Assembly (NCBI GenBank): GCA_964504335.1
Contig: CAZDET010000006.1
Span: forward strand, 1 to 64,000
Reading direction: 5' to 3'
DNA from: CAZDET01 sp964504335
Lineage (GTDB): Bacteria > Bacteroidota > Bacteroidia > Chitinophagales > Saprospiraceae
Length of the DNA stretch: 64,000 nt
The notes below the pieces were generated by a model. It saw only the letters and a list, made by a program, of their open reading frames with translations, had not been told where the DNA came from and ran no database searches. Shown one piece after another: positions 44,325 to 53,508 of the stretch. Each line of letters starts with the position of its first letter. The stretch's first letter is position 1. Position numbers and translations under genes: made by a program.

Positions 44325-45882
44325 CCGGTCTCTTTTTTCGGTACACGATCAGTTCACCAACCAGGAGTTCGTAATTTTCCACTGGATTAAGCAGGGAAAT
44401 TTCCACTTCGTGCGCTCCCGGACGAAGGTCATACTTCCAACCAATGTCCAGCCTTCTTCTCAATACATCGGTGGTCATTGGTATAGTATCCTGAGCTTCT
44501 CCGTCAATGGTCATTTGAATTTCAAAAACATGGTGCGGCTGATCCTCCGGGTCTAGATTATGTGCAAACCCCTTTAATAAAAACCCAACCCCTTCAAATG
44601 AAAGGGAGATAGAAGGGTTGGAAGGGGTTAACTTCGATTGCTGATTTTCATTTGACACCGGAACCAAGCCTTCCCAACCTACCTCCAACCTTACGGGCGT
44701 TACCTTCATTGCGGGTATGTTGATGATCCCATTTTCGACCGTTGCACCGTTTAGGTTTAAATGGTCCTTCGCGTGTTTGAAACCTACTTCGTACACATCA
44801 TTTAAGGACCAATCGGTGTATTTAAACTTTTTATCCTCAACTGGATATACTGGTTTTTTCCAGTATTCTGGAATGTGTTCGTATCCAAGCAGGGTGCCCA
44901 AAACCCCGCCTGCCGTTGCTGGATTACAGTCGGAATCTAAGCCACACCGGGTCGAGATTTCCAGAGTTTGTCCGTAGTCACCTTCCCCGTATAACAATCC
45001 GATCACCACGTAGGCAGCATTGATCTTTGCATCAATATTAAATGCGGAGAAAACACCGTCCGGACATCCTACATCTTCCGACCACTTCTTTTGCACTTCA
45101 AACCAGGTTTGTTTCCAATCATCCGGATACGTTTTCCACCATTTAATGACATCCTCTATACATTGGTAGAATTCGGATTGCGGCGGAATGACCTCAAGGG
45201 ATTGCGTGACAATTTCTTCAAGATCATTCAATACAAAGGCATTAGCATACAAGGCCGCCACGTAAACGCCTCCGTACCAGCCGTCTCCATAATTCATGAT
45301 ATGCCCGACGGTATCGCAGATTCGCGCGGCGGCATTCACCATGCCTGGCGACATCAGCCCCGCAAAATCCGCTTCGATTTGAAAGTCAATATCATCCGCA
45401 TGCGGATTGTATTTCCAATGGCCTGATTGCGGAGGGAGTATATTGTTGATTATGTTATTTCTTGCTGCCTGATTGGCATGCCATAACGGGTAATCTGCAA
45501 AAGCAAAAGCTTTCGCATGTTGGCTGGCAGAAGCATGGATGCCCTCTTTTTCAATGATCTCTACGAAGGTTAAATCCATATACACATCATCGTACAGGCC
45601 GGGGATATTTTCGTACCACCACACACATTGGTCTTCCTCCCAGGCAATTGGATGGTATTCCTGCATTAGGGTACCGTTATACCTAAATTCGGTCGGCCCT
45701 CCATAGGTGCATCCAATGACTTGTCCGGCCCATCCACCTTTGATCTTATCCAGTAGCTCCGACTCGGAAATGGAAAAAGTCGCTTCCTGTTCAGATGCTG
45801 TTTCACAGGCCGTAAAGAAGAGTAGTAGCGCAATTAATTGAAGAGACGCTATTGGTAAATTCAGGAGACAATAGATTTTCAT
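44311..45882 (-). CDS. ADP-ribosylglycohydrolase-family lipoprotein
   Basis: The 523-residue lipoprotein (LIALLLFFTAC, C26) carries an ADP-ribosylglycohydrolase fold over about residues 40-380. Candidate metal ligands are the DD of 'GLYDDVYMDLTFVEII' (family TDDT-like site) and the aspartates of 'CGLDSDCNPATAGGVLG' (family GxDxDT-like site). A C-terminal beta-sandwich of about 120 residues follows. Cytosolic relatives remove ADP-ribose from proteins; outer-surface lipoprotein versions occur beside SusC/D and ribokinase and are thought to release ribose from nucleosides or ADP-ribosyl compounds. The gene starts 6 bases after susD. Activity is inferred, not known. Confidence 0.85.
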   Translation of the reverse strand: MKIYCLLNLPIASLQLIALLLFFTACETASEQEATFSISESELLDKIKGGWAGQVIGCTYGGPTEFRYNGTLMQEYHPIAWEEDQCVWWYENIPGLYDDVYMDLTFVEIIEKEGIHASASQHAKAFAFADYPLWHANQAARNNIINNILPPQSGHWKYNPHADDIDFQIEADFAGLMSPGMVNAAARICDTVGHIMNYGDGWYGGVYVAALYANAFVLNDLEEIVTQSLEVIPPQSEFYQCIEDVIKWWKTYPDDWKQTWFEVQKKWSEDVGCPDGVFSAFNIDAKINAAYVVIGLLYGEGDYGQTLEISTRCGLDSDCNPATAGGVLGTLLGYEHIPEYWKKPVYPVEDKKFKYTDWSLNDVYEVGFKHAKDHLNLNGATVENGIINIPAMKVTPVRLEVGWEGLVPVSNENQQSKLTPSNPSISLSFEGVGFLLKGFAHNLDPEDQPHHVFEIQMTIDGEAQDTIPMTTDVLRRRLDIGWKYDLRPGAHEVEISLLNPVENYELLVGELIVYRKKRPDDNR

Positions 45883-45888
45883 AATACG

Positions 45889-47412
45889 CTAATAACCTTG
45901 ATTCTGTACGAGATTTGGATTGGTCTGCAGGGGAGCATCCGGTATCGGGAATAGCTTCACGTGATTCCCGCGTTCGGGTTTTTCCCACCATGCTTTAGTC
46001 CATTCTCCGAAGCGAATCAAGTCTCGACGCCTTTCTCCTTCCCAGGCAAATTCCCTACCTCTTTCGGCCAGAATTTCTTCTAATGTCAAATTTGCTTCCG
46101 TGTAAGGATCTGCCCCGGCACGGGCTCTGACCCGGTTGAAGAGTTCAACGGCACCGGATTTATTGCCCATCCTGAATAGGGCCTCTCCCTTCATCATGAG
46201 CACGTCGGCATACCGGAATACGACAAAGTCATTGCTCATCGCATAGCCTCGCAAACCATCTTCAAACTCGTATTTTTGGAAACGTACACCATCATCTACC
46301 AGCGCAAAATTACCGGGTTCGTATAGGTTTTTAATGTTCTTGCGGTGGTCGAGCTGCCTACTCACCCCCTCACTGGTTACCATCAGGGGGGTTCCCTGAA
46401 AGGATTGCGGACCGGCTAACCAGGAATTAATTCTGTCATCGTTCGGTTGATACAGGTCGTAATGCTGTTCGGTAGCAGCCATCCCATTCCAACAAAAGGT
46501 GCTCATATTGTAAATTGGCCGGCTGGCATTGTTTAGTGATAACGCGTTGACATAAAAGCCCCAAGGGGTGAAAACAGCGTCCTGCGGAATAACAAAAATA
46601 TTTTCGATCGACGATTCATTATTCACTTTGAAATTTTCAAAGTAATCATCCTCCAGATCCAGTGTTCCTAAACCAATTACCAGATCGGCCGCATTGGCGG
46701 CTTCTTCCCACATCGAAGTACCCACCCACACCTCGGCGTTTAGATACAGCTTAGTCAGTAAGGTATAGGCCATAGCTTTTGTGACCCGGCCATAATTTAA
46801 AGTCGTAGGAACATCTTCCAATAAATCTGCATTAGCCAGAATTTCAGACTCTACAAAATTGAACGCCTCGGCTCTCGGACGCTGGCTTGGTAAGCTGGTA
46901 TCCGTGAAATCGGTGGTGATGGGAATATCTCCGAATAAGTCTAACCCATAGAAGTAGAGCAATGCTCGGATGATTTTCACCTCCGCCAATAAGTTGGGCA
47001 TTTCTTCAAATTCGACATCGGTTCGTTCTAATTCATAAATGATCTGATTGCAAGTAGTTACACCTTCAAACACAAAATTCCAGGATGGGGTAAAATAGTT
47101 TTTAATGGAGCCAAACTCGTGTCTGTGTAAAGCCACCCACACTCCATTATCCCACCAGGCATTGCCTTCCCTTACGGGAATGACGGCTTCATCAGAGGAA
47201 ATAACCTGAGCCCCCCAGGCACCGCCGTGGTAAGAATACCTATTCGTAAGGTGGGCGTAGGCTCTGCCAATGGCGCTTAGTACGGCCTCCTCATTGGTGT
47301 AGAAATTTTCTGCCGGCAAGGCCGAATAGACCTCTTCCTCCAAATCGACGCAAGAATTCATTGGCACGGCAAAAAACACAGCTAATGCAAGATAATATAG
47401 TACTCGTTTCAT
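45889..47412 (-). CDS. SusD/RagB-family outer-membrane nutrient-binding lipoprotein
   Basis: From ATG 47412 the product has 507 residues with a lipoprotein signal (ALAVFFAVPMNSC, C21). It is helical with TPR-type segments and ends with the typical C-terminal block 'GDPYTEANLTLEEILAERGREFAWEGERRRDLIRFG'-like region (about residues 425-465), a hallmark of RagB/SusD. It caps the SusC channel and binds the substrate on the cell surface. A longer frame to 47517 would overlap the susC end and lacks a signal. Twenty-two bases separate it from susC. Confidence 0.93.
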   Translation of the reverse strand: MKRVLYYLALAVFFAVPMNSCVDLEEEVYSALPAENFYTNEEAVLSAIGRAYAHLTNRYSYHGGAWGAQVISSDEAVIPVREGNAWWDNGVWVALHRHEFGSIKNYFTPSWNFVFEGVTTCNQIIYELERTDVEFEEMPNLLAEVKIIRALLYFYGLDLFGDIPITTDFTDTSLPSQRPRAEAFNFVESEILANADLLEDVPTTLNYGRVTKAMAYTLLTKLYLNAEVWVGTSMWEEAANAADLVIGLGTLDLEDDYFENFKVNNESSIENIFVIPQDAVFTPWGFYVNALSLNNASRPIYNMSTFCWNGMAATEQHYDLYQPNDDRINSWLAGPQSFQGTPLMVTSEGVSRQLDHRKNIKNLYEPGNFALVDDGVRFQKYEFEDGLRGYAMSNDFVVFRYADVLMMKGEALFRMGNKSGAVELFNRVRARAGADPYTEANLTLEEILAERGREFAWEGERRRDLIRFGEWTKAWWEKPERGNHVKLFPIPDAPLQTNPNLVQNQGY

Positions 47413-47434
47413 TTTATTTTTGGTGTTTCCTGAT

Positions 47435-50416
47435 TTAGAAATCAAAATCCAGCCCGAACAGAAAGGTTGTAGTGCCAGGATAATACCTCCTGGTGTCAAT
47501 CCCCGGAGCCAGGCCATTGATGGCCACTTCGGGGTCCACGCCTAAATAATCGGTAAAGACTGCCACATTCTGGCCCGTCACGTACATCCTCAAATTCTGA
47601 ATGGAAGAATTGCGGAGTGGTACCGTGTAGCCCAGGGTAATATTATCGATTTTCACAAAGGAGCCATCTTCGATGTAGCGAGATGAGTAGACGGAAGGCG
47701 CTCGGTAGTCCGGATCGTCCAGAGAGGTTTTCAAAACATTGGTAGTCCCGAAGTTGGACAACCCCTCGTAATAGAGTCGATGAACATTCAAAATATCATT
47801 TCCCACCGATCCGCGCAGTAGTACATTCAGGTCGAAACCAAACGCTTGGACAGTGTTTGTAATGCCAAAGGTAAAATCGGGTAGCGCATTTCCAATGACT
47901 TGATAGTCCATATCATTGATCACCCCATCCGCGTTCAGATCTTCAAATACATTATCGCCGGATTCGTTAACCCCTAAAAATTCGAGGCCCCAGAAATTGC
48001 CGATAGGACCATTTTCAACGATTCGTTGCGTAAACTGTTGAAACCGCTCTGAAAGATAACCCGTCTCAATGTCCAGTATCGCAAACTCATCATTTGAAAA
48101 CGACAACAATTTGTTATCATTCTGACCATATACCAGATTGGCTGTCCACGTTACCTTTCTGCTTTTAACCGGAATAACCTGGAGCGCCACTTCAAAACCG
48201 TTGTTTTCAATTGTTCCTACGTTTGTAAAGAATTCATCGTATAAAAATGGAGGCACCGGAACGGTGTAGGTATACAATAAATCCTTAGTAGTACGCCGGT
48301 AGTAGTCTAGTGTAACCCCAACTCGGTCATTGAGAATACTCGCATCCAAACCGACATTGAATTCCTCTTTTCTTTCCCATTTGAGATCGGGATTGTTGTT
48401 ATTCGCCGGTTGATATGTATTAACCCATTCTCCCTGGTAGAAAAATCTGCCTCCAGCCTGTAGCAGCTGAAGTGATCGATAGTTTGGAATTGATTGGTTG
48501 CCTGTCACTCCGAATCCGGCCCGCAACTTTAAATTGTCAACAAAGGTAAGGTTCTGCAGGAACGGTTCATCCGATAGCGACCAACCGGCACTAACGGCTG
48601 GAAAGGTTCCCCATTTATTGTTTTCTCCAAATCGGGAAGACCCTTCATGTCTTACCGAAGCTGATAAAAAATACTTTTGCTTGAAATTGTACTGCACCCG
48701 CCCAAAGAAAGCAATCAGCCTGTTTGACTCTTTGAAACTTCCGATGGTGGCATCGCCAATTTCAAGCGCGGAGCCCACTCCGATGTTATTAAATGAAAAC
48801 AAATCGGTATCGAATCCATAATTAGAAATATTTGAAAATTCAAACTCGCCGTCGTTGAAGGAATACCCGCCCAGGGCGACCAGGCTGTGGTCACCGGCGA
48901 AGTCATTTTGGTATTGAACAGTGGCTTCCAGCAACCTGGAGCGCGAGATGGAATTGCTTATGGTAGCTCTTCCTTCCAGACTGAAATCGATGGGGTGATA
49001 CCTACCCAGGTATTGCCCACGCCGTTCAGAACCATCAATGATCGACCCCTGGACACTAAAATTGAGCGCATCCGTCAACCAATAACTCGCCCGAATACTT
49101 CCCATAAAATTCCGAAGCTCTCCTTCGTCGGTATCTTCTTCCTGCATGGCTACCGGATTGTAGTATTGAAAAGCATCTACGAAGTAGTAAGGGCCGGATT
49201 CCGGGAATTCATTATTTAGATCAAAAACAGGTTCCGTAGGGTTTCTCCTGGTTACCTGTTCAAGAATGTAATAATCGGCATACTGATTGCTGGCGCTTGA
49301 ATACGACAGGTTGTAATTGATGCTTAAGCGGTCGTTAAACCCGAATTGAGTCACATTTACCAATCCACGGATTCTTTCCGTACTGGTTTTATTAATGACC
49401 CCGTCTTCTCCCTGGAAATTTAAAGAGGCTCTGAACTGGACATCGTCATTGCCTCCCGTAGCAGACACGTGGTAATATTGGCTCAACGCATTTTCGTTCG
49501 TAACTTCACTCAGCCAGTCCGTCGATTCTCCAAAATCAAGATCTGTAGAGTTCGGGAAATACTGGCTAATCACGTTTCGGTACTCGGCTGCATCTAATAC
49601 TTCTAACTCTCTGGTGATATTCTGGACGCCGACGTAAGAATTTACTCCCATTTTAAGCCCTCCCCTATCCGGTCGTTTGGTCGTTATCAGGATAACTCCG
49701 TTTGTGCCTCTGGTTCCATAAATCGCCGCCGCGGAGCCGTCTTTTAACACATCGATCGATTCAATCTCATCCATCGCGATATTACTGAGGCTACCACCGA
49801 TTACTCCGTCGATAACGATCAGGGGTTGTTCGCCGGCAGCAAGGGTCGTTAATCCTCTCAATTGCACCTGAAATCCTCCATTGGGGTCTCCATTACCCGA
49901 TCGGACCACATTCAGGCCAGCTACCTTTCCCTGAAGAAATTGCAGGGGGTTATTGACATTTCCGTCGATCAGATCGTCTTCATCAACGGTGGCGACCGAG
50001 CCCGTCAGCTCTTTTTTCTTCTGGGTGCCGTACCCAATAACTACTACTTCATCTAACTCCAGGAGATCGGACTCCATCGTTAAATTGATCACCTGGGTAG
50101 GAGAAGTTATCGGTATTTCTACTGTTTTATAGCCGATGTAAGAAAACACCAATATTTCGCCCGAACTAACTTCAATACGGAAAGCACCATCGATATCCGT
50201 TATCGTTCCCCGCCCCGTATTTTTTACTCGTACAGCTACACCAATCAGCGGTTCACCGTTTTCATCAATTACCACCCCAGAAGCCGTATCCTCTTGGATG
50301 ATAAGCTCCATAGCTATTCCAAACCGGGGGATATGCATCATCATCAGGAGCAGTGAAGCGGCTATTAATACTGGATGAGCCCATTTTTGACATCTACGCA
50401 GCAGAGATATTCTCAT
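47435..50416 (-). CDS. SusC/RagA-family TonB-dependent outer-membrane transporter
   Basis: From ATG 50416 it has 993 residues (an ATG at 50437 would add seven). A signal peptide is followed by a carboxypeptidase-D-like domain ('GVVIDENGEPLIGVAVRVKN', 'DIDGAFRIEVSSGEILVFSYIGY'), then the SusC plug with 'VVIGYGTQKKKELTGSVATV', 'LIVIDGVIGG' and 'IESIDVLKDGSAAAIYGTRG', and a 22-strand-type barrel ending 'TTTFLFGLDFDF'. It imports the ligand captured by SusD using TonB energy. It heads the operon; its leader of roughly 280 bases holds a long hairpin element and a LacI operator. Confidence 0.95.
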   Translation of the reverse strand: MRISLLRRCQKWAHPVLIAASLLLMMMHIPRFGIAMELIIQEDTASGVVIDENGEPLIGVAVRVKNTGRGTITDIDGAFRIEVSSGEILVFSYIGYKTVEIPITSPTQVINLTMESDLLELDEVVVIGYGTQKKKELTGSVATVDEDDLIDGNVNNPLQFLQGKVAGLNVVRSGNGDPNGGFQVQLRGLTTLAAGEQPLIVIDGVIGGSLSNIAMDEIESIDVLKDGSAAAIYGTRGTNGVILITTKRPDRGGLKMGVNSYVGVQNITRELEVLDAAEYRNVISQYFPNSTDLDFGESTDWLSEVTNENALSQYYHVSATGGNDDVQFRASLNFQGEDGVINKTSTERIRGLVNVTQFGFNDRLSINYNLSYSSASNQYADYYILEQVTRRNPTEPVFDLNNEFPESGPYYFVDAFQYYNPVAMQEEDTDEGELRNFMGSIRASYWLTDALNFSVQGSIIDGSERRGQYLGRYHPIDFSLEGRATISNSISRSRLLEATVQYQNDFAGDHSLVALGGYSFNDGEFEFSNISNYGFDTDLFSFNNIGVGSALEIGDATIGSFKESNRLIAFFGRVQYNFKQKYFLSASVRHEGSSRFGENNKWGTFPAVSAGWSLSDEPFLQNLTFVDNLKLRAGFGVTGNQSIPNYRSLQLLQAGGRFFYQGEWVNTYQPANNNNPDLKWERKEEFNVGLDASILNDRVGVTLDYYRRTTKDLLYTYTVPVPPFLYDEFFTNVGTIENNGFEVALQVIPVKSRKVTWTANLVYGQNDNKLLSFSNDEFAILDIETGYLSERFQQFTQRIVENGPIGNFWGLEFLGVNESGDNVFEDLNADGVINDMDYQVIGNALPDFTFGITNTVQAFGFDLNVLLRGSVGNDILNVHRLYYEGLSNFGTTNVLKTSLDDPDYRAPSVYSSRYIEDGSFVKIDNITLGYTVPLRNSSIQNLRMYVTGQNVAVFTDYLGVDPEVAINGLAPGIDTRRYYPGTTTFLFGLDFDF

Positions 50417-50446
50417 TTCTAAAAGATTTGTTGGCAATTAGAGTTA

Positions 50447-50608
50447 GAGCTTGTTTGGACTTTGCTTCTGAAGGCGAAAAGAGGCCATTTAGGGTTCTGC
50501 CGAGACCACTTTTGAGGTGCATAGCCAAAGCTACGGACCGAAAAAAGGGCGAAGACAGGTTCCTAAAGGGACTTTTTGTAGCCCAAAGGGTAAAGTCCAA
50601 ACGAGCTC
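50447..50608. mobile_element. MITE-like element with terminal inverted repeats in the susC leader
   Basis: The ends 50447-50463 (GAGCTTGTTTGGACTTT) and 50592-50608 are inverted copies matching at 16 of 17 positions. Imperfect complementarity continues inward (for example CCNTTTAGG on the left against its complement near 50561-50568), so the whole 162 bases can fold into one long hairpin. No frame inside encodes a transposase. I see no certain target duplication. It separates the susC promoter from its start codon and lies in the transcribed leader. Confidence 0.6.
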
Positions 50609-50701
50609 GTAGTGAGTTGGCGTAAAAAGAGCGTATACACCTTTGTGCACTCCAAAAGATTGGATTCGTTGAGCACTCAATGTATGAAAAAACCGAATAC
50701 A

Positions 50702-50717
50702 GCGCAAACGTTTGCGC
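50702..50717. promoter_or_regulatory. LacI-family operator between susC and its regulator
   Basis: GCGCAAACGTTTGCGC is a perfect 16-base palindrome with a central CG, the classic form of LacI/GalR-family sites. The divergent LacI-type gene starts 252 bases away. A near-copy lies at 42312-42327. The site touches a TAATTTTG box on the susC strand, so a bound repressor would cover the transcription start. Confidence 0.85.
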
Positions 50718-50752
50718 AAAATTATACTACATTACTAGCCCAGTTATACAAA
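50717..50752 (-). promoter_or_regulatory. Candidate susC promoter
   Basis: On the minus strand TTTG (50752-50749) and TAATTTTG (50724-50717) match the Bacteroidota -33 and -7 elements, though the 24-base spacer is longer than usual. The last base of the -7 box is the first base of the operator palindrome. Confidence 0.45.
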
Positions 50753-50969
50753 TTCTTGTTTGGGGAAAGTTGTTTATATATACTGCATGTTTTGATAAAT
50801 GTACTTCAGCGTGCCTCTTCTGCGCAGGATGCACAACTAATTGAACCTAAGCTCGATTCTTACGTTTATATTTCCGCTTTTAATAATGAGTAGCTTTGAT
50901 CTATCTAACGATTTAATTAAATTTCAATCCTCTCCACTAGTGTAAGGGGTTTTTACTAATCTTTTCCCG

Positions 50970-52004
50970 ATGAGTAAACGAATCCGGAAGAAAAATTCCA
51001 AGAAAACAAACATAAGAGACGTAGCCAGAGAATCGAACTTTTCGATATCTACCGTTTCGCGGGTTTTAAACGGCAAGGCAGATGAATTCAGAATTGCCAA
51101 AGAGTCGCAGAAACGCATCCTGGAAACCGCAGAACGATTGAACTACTCGCCCAATTACTCGGCCGCCAGCCTCAAAAATGGTCGGAACAATACGATTGCA
51201 TTATCTATTCCTTCCTTAAACAATCCATTCTTTGCCTATCTGGCCAGTGAAATTAACTCCTGTTTGAGAAAAGAAGGATTTATTACCATACTTAGCGAAA
51301 CAAATGAGAACATTCAGGAGGAGGAAAGTATTCTCAACTCCCTCTACAAAAGAGACATTGAAGGGCTTATCCTGGTACCCTGCAAGGACAAGTACGAGCA
51401 CATCACTAAACTCAGAGATAGTGGCCTGCCCATCGTTTGCGTAGATCGATATTTCGAAGAAATAGATATTCCGTACGTCAGCACTAATAATTACAATGGT
51501 GCAAGTATGGCAACGAAGTACCTCGTTGAATCAGGGCATCAAAAAATTCTGTGCATTCAAGGGGTCAACAATGCCGTACCCAACAAGGAGCGAGTTAGAG
51601 GATTTAAGGACATGATGTCCGAATTCAGCCTGAATGACGAAAATATAACCGGCAATGATTACAGCGTACAAAACGGGTACCTGGAAACCAAACTCGCCCT
51701 GCAATCTTCGGATCGGCCTACTGCTATCTTTGCGATGAGTAATACTATTGCCCTGGGGTGTTTAAAGGCATTGGTTGAAGAAGGCCTTCGCATACCCGAT
51801 GACATTTCCCTAATTACCTTTGATGACCACCCCTACCTGGATTTCTTGGTCAGTCCACTATCTTGCGTGGTTCAACCCAAGTCCGATATCGCCAATCTTG
51901 CCGTAAAAATCCTACGCTCCGTTCTTAATCAGGAAGAAATCGTATCTAACCAAATTCAGTTGGATCCGACTTTGAAGATTAGGGAGTCAGTCAGGAGGAT
52001 TTAA
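50970..52004 (+). CDS. LacI-family transcription regulator of the ribose-type locus
   Basis: The 344-residue protein has the LacI helix-turn-helix and hinge ('TNIRDVARESNFSISTVSRVLNG', then 'YSPNYSAASLKNGRNNTIALSIP') and a periplasmic-binding-protein-like sensor domain ('GLILVPCKDKYEHITKLRDSGLPIVCVDRYF', 'SLITFDDHPYLDFL'). It is preceded by a basic N-terminal tail of about 12 residues. It is divergent from susC and should bind the two palindromic sites in the window. The effector is probably a sugar or sugar phosphate from the pathway. Confidence 0.93.
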   Translation: MSKRIRKKNSKKTNIRDVARESNFSISTVSRVLNGKADEFRIAKESQKRILETAERLNYSPNYSAASLKNGRNNTIALSIPSLNNPFFAYLASEINSCLRKEGFITILSETNENIQEEESILNSLYKRDIEGLILVPCKDKYEHITKLRDSGLPIVCVDRYFEEIDIPYVSTNNYNGASMATKYLVESGHQKILCIQGVNNAVPNKERVRGFKDMMSEFSLNDENITGNDYSVQNGYLETKLALQSSDRPTAIFAMSNTIALGCLKALVEEGLRIPDDISLITFDDHPYLDFLVSPLSCVVQPKSDIANLAVKILRSVLNQEEIVSNQIQLDPTLKIRESVRRI

Positions 52005-52095
52005 TTGACTTTGTTTTTGCTCTTACGCCCCACCTGCGAGAAACAGACAGTGGATGGTGATGATAATTTTCATAACGCAGGTTTTAAAAATTTGC

Positions 52096-52140
52096 ACATT
52101 GCCGCATTGGTACATTGCCGCATCAAAGAATCAGAACATC
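52096..52140. repeat. Short-word repeat before rarA
   Basis: ACATTGCCGCAT occurs twice with a 16-base period (52096-52107 and 52112-52123), followed by AATCAGAACATC, a word also found near 37645. The tract fills the spacer between the LacI gene and rarA and ends just before the rarA start. Confidence 0.6.
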
Positions 52141-52145
52141 AGAAT

Positions 52146-53453
52146 ATGCAGCCACTAGCCGAACGAATGCGCCCCCACACCCTCGACGAGTACGAAGGCC
52201 AGACCCACCTGGTAGGACCGCAGGGGGTGTTGCGCCGGGCGCTGGAAGCACGCCGCCTGCCCAGTTTCATTCTTTGGGGGCCACCCGGAGTGGGGAAAAC
52301 CACCCTCGCCCGCCTGCTGGCGACACAGCTGGAGGTCCCCTTTTACACGTTGAGTGCGGTTAGTAGTGGTGTAAAGGACGTGCGCGAGACGATAGGTAAA
52401 GCGCAGCGACAGCAGTTTTTCGACCGCCCCAGCCCTATTTTGTTCATCGATGAAATTCACCGTTTCAGCAAATCGCAGCAGGATAGCCTGCTCGGAGCGG
52501 TGGAGGCTGGAACCGTCACGTTGATCGGGGCGACCACCGAAAACCCGTCCTTCGAAGTCATTCCCGCCCTGCTGTCTCGCTGCCAGGTATACGTGCTCGA
52601 ACCGCTGGCCAAGGAGGCCCTCATCCGGCTCGTCGACCGGGCGGTGCGGGAGGATGAATACCTCAAAGAGCAGGATATCCACATCGAAGAGTACGATGCC
52701 CTCCTTCGCTTTTCCGGGGGCGATGGCCGCCGGCTGTACAATGTACTGGAGATTGTGACAAGTGTAGCCGATGAAGACGCCCCCATCGCCATCAACAATG
52801 CATTCGTGACGGAACGCATTCAAGAAAACCTAACCCGCTACGACAAAAGCGGTGAGCAACACTACGACATTGCCAGTGCGTTTATCAAGAGTATCCGCGG
52901 CAGCGACCCCAACGGGGCAGTCTACTGGTTGGCGCGGATGATTGAGGGCGGCGAAGACCCTAAGTTCATCGCCCGCCGGCTGATCATTCTGGCGAGTGAG
53001 GACATTGGCCTGGCCAACCCCAACGCTCTGCTCATGGCCACAACCGCCGCGCAAGCAGCCCAGATGGTGGGCTTTCCGGAAGCGCGCATCATTCTCAGCC
53101 AGGCGACCGTTTATCTGGCTACCGCTCCCAAGAGCAACTCCGCCTACCTGGCGATCAACAACGCACAAGCCAATGTACGGGAAACGGGAACACTGCCCGT
53201 GCCGCTACATTTGCGCAACGCTCCTACCAAGCTAATGAAAGAACTCAATTACGGCAGCGATTATCGCTACGCACACGATTATGCGAATCATTTTGCCGAA
53301 CAGGAGTTTCTACCCGAGGAGATCAGCGGCACCGTCTTTTTCAACCCTCAGCAAAACGGGCCAGAGCGAAAAATTCGGGATTTTCTCGGGCGGCGCTGGC
53401 AGGGGAAGTACGGGTATCTGCCACCTGAATCGTCTGAAACTAAAAAAGGGTGA
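52146..53453 (+). CDS. rarA: Replication-associated recombination protein A
   Basis: From ATG 52146 the product has 435 residues. The AAA+ ATPase part has Walker A GPPGVGKT (45-52), Walker B 'ILFIDEIHRFSK' and sensor 'IGATTENPSFEV', and the C-terminal MgsA/RarA block 'YDIASAFIKSIRGSDPNGAVYWLARMIEGGEDP' (about 255-290) confirms the family. RarA acts at stalled replication forks. An earlier frame to 52005 would run through the repeat tract. It follows the LacI gene on the same strand but is unrelated to it in function. Confidence 0.95.
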   Translation: MQPLAERMRPHTLDEYEGQTHLVGPQGVLRRALEARRLPSFILWGPPGVGKTTLARLLATQLEVPFYTLSAVSSGVKDVRETIGKAQRQQFFDRPSPILFIDEIHRFSKSQQDSLLGAVEAGTVTLIGATTENPSFEVIPALLSRCQVYVLEPLAKEALIRLVDRAVREDEYLKEQDIHIEEYDALLRFSGGDGRRLYNVLEIVTSVADEDAPIAINNAFVTERIQENLTRYDKSGEQHYDIASAFIKSIRGSDPNGAVYWLARMIEGGEDPKFIARRLIILASEDIGLANPNALLMATTAAQAAQMVGFPEARIILSQATVYLATAPKSNSAYLAINNAQANVRETGTLPVPLHLRNAPTKLMKELNYGSDYRYAHDYANHFAEQEFLPEEISGTVFFNPQQNGPERKIRDFLGRRWQGKYGYLPPESSETKKG

Positions 53454-53508
53454 AGCCCAGAGGACTCCACCCGCATAATACATACTAATAGATTCGAAAA
53501 ATTCAGTG

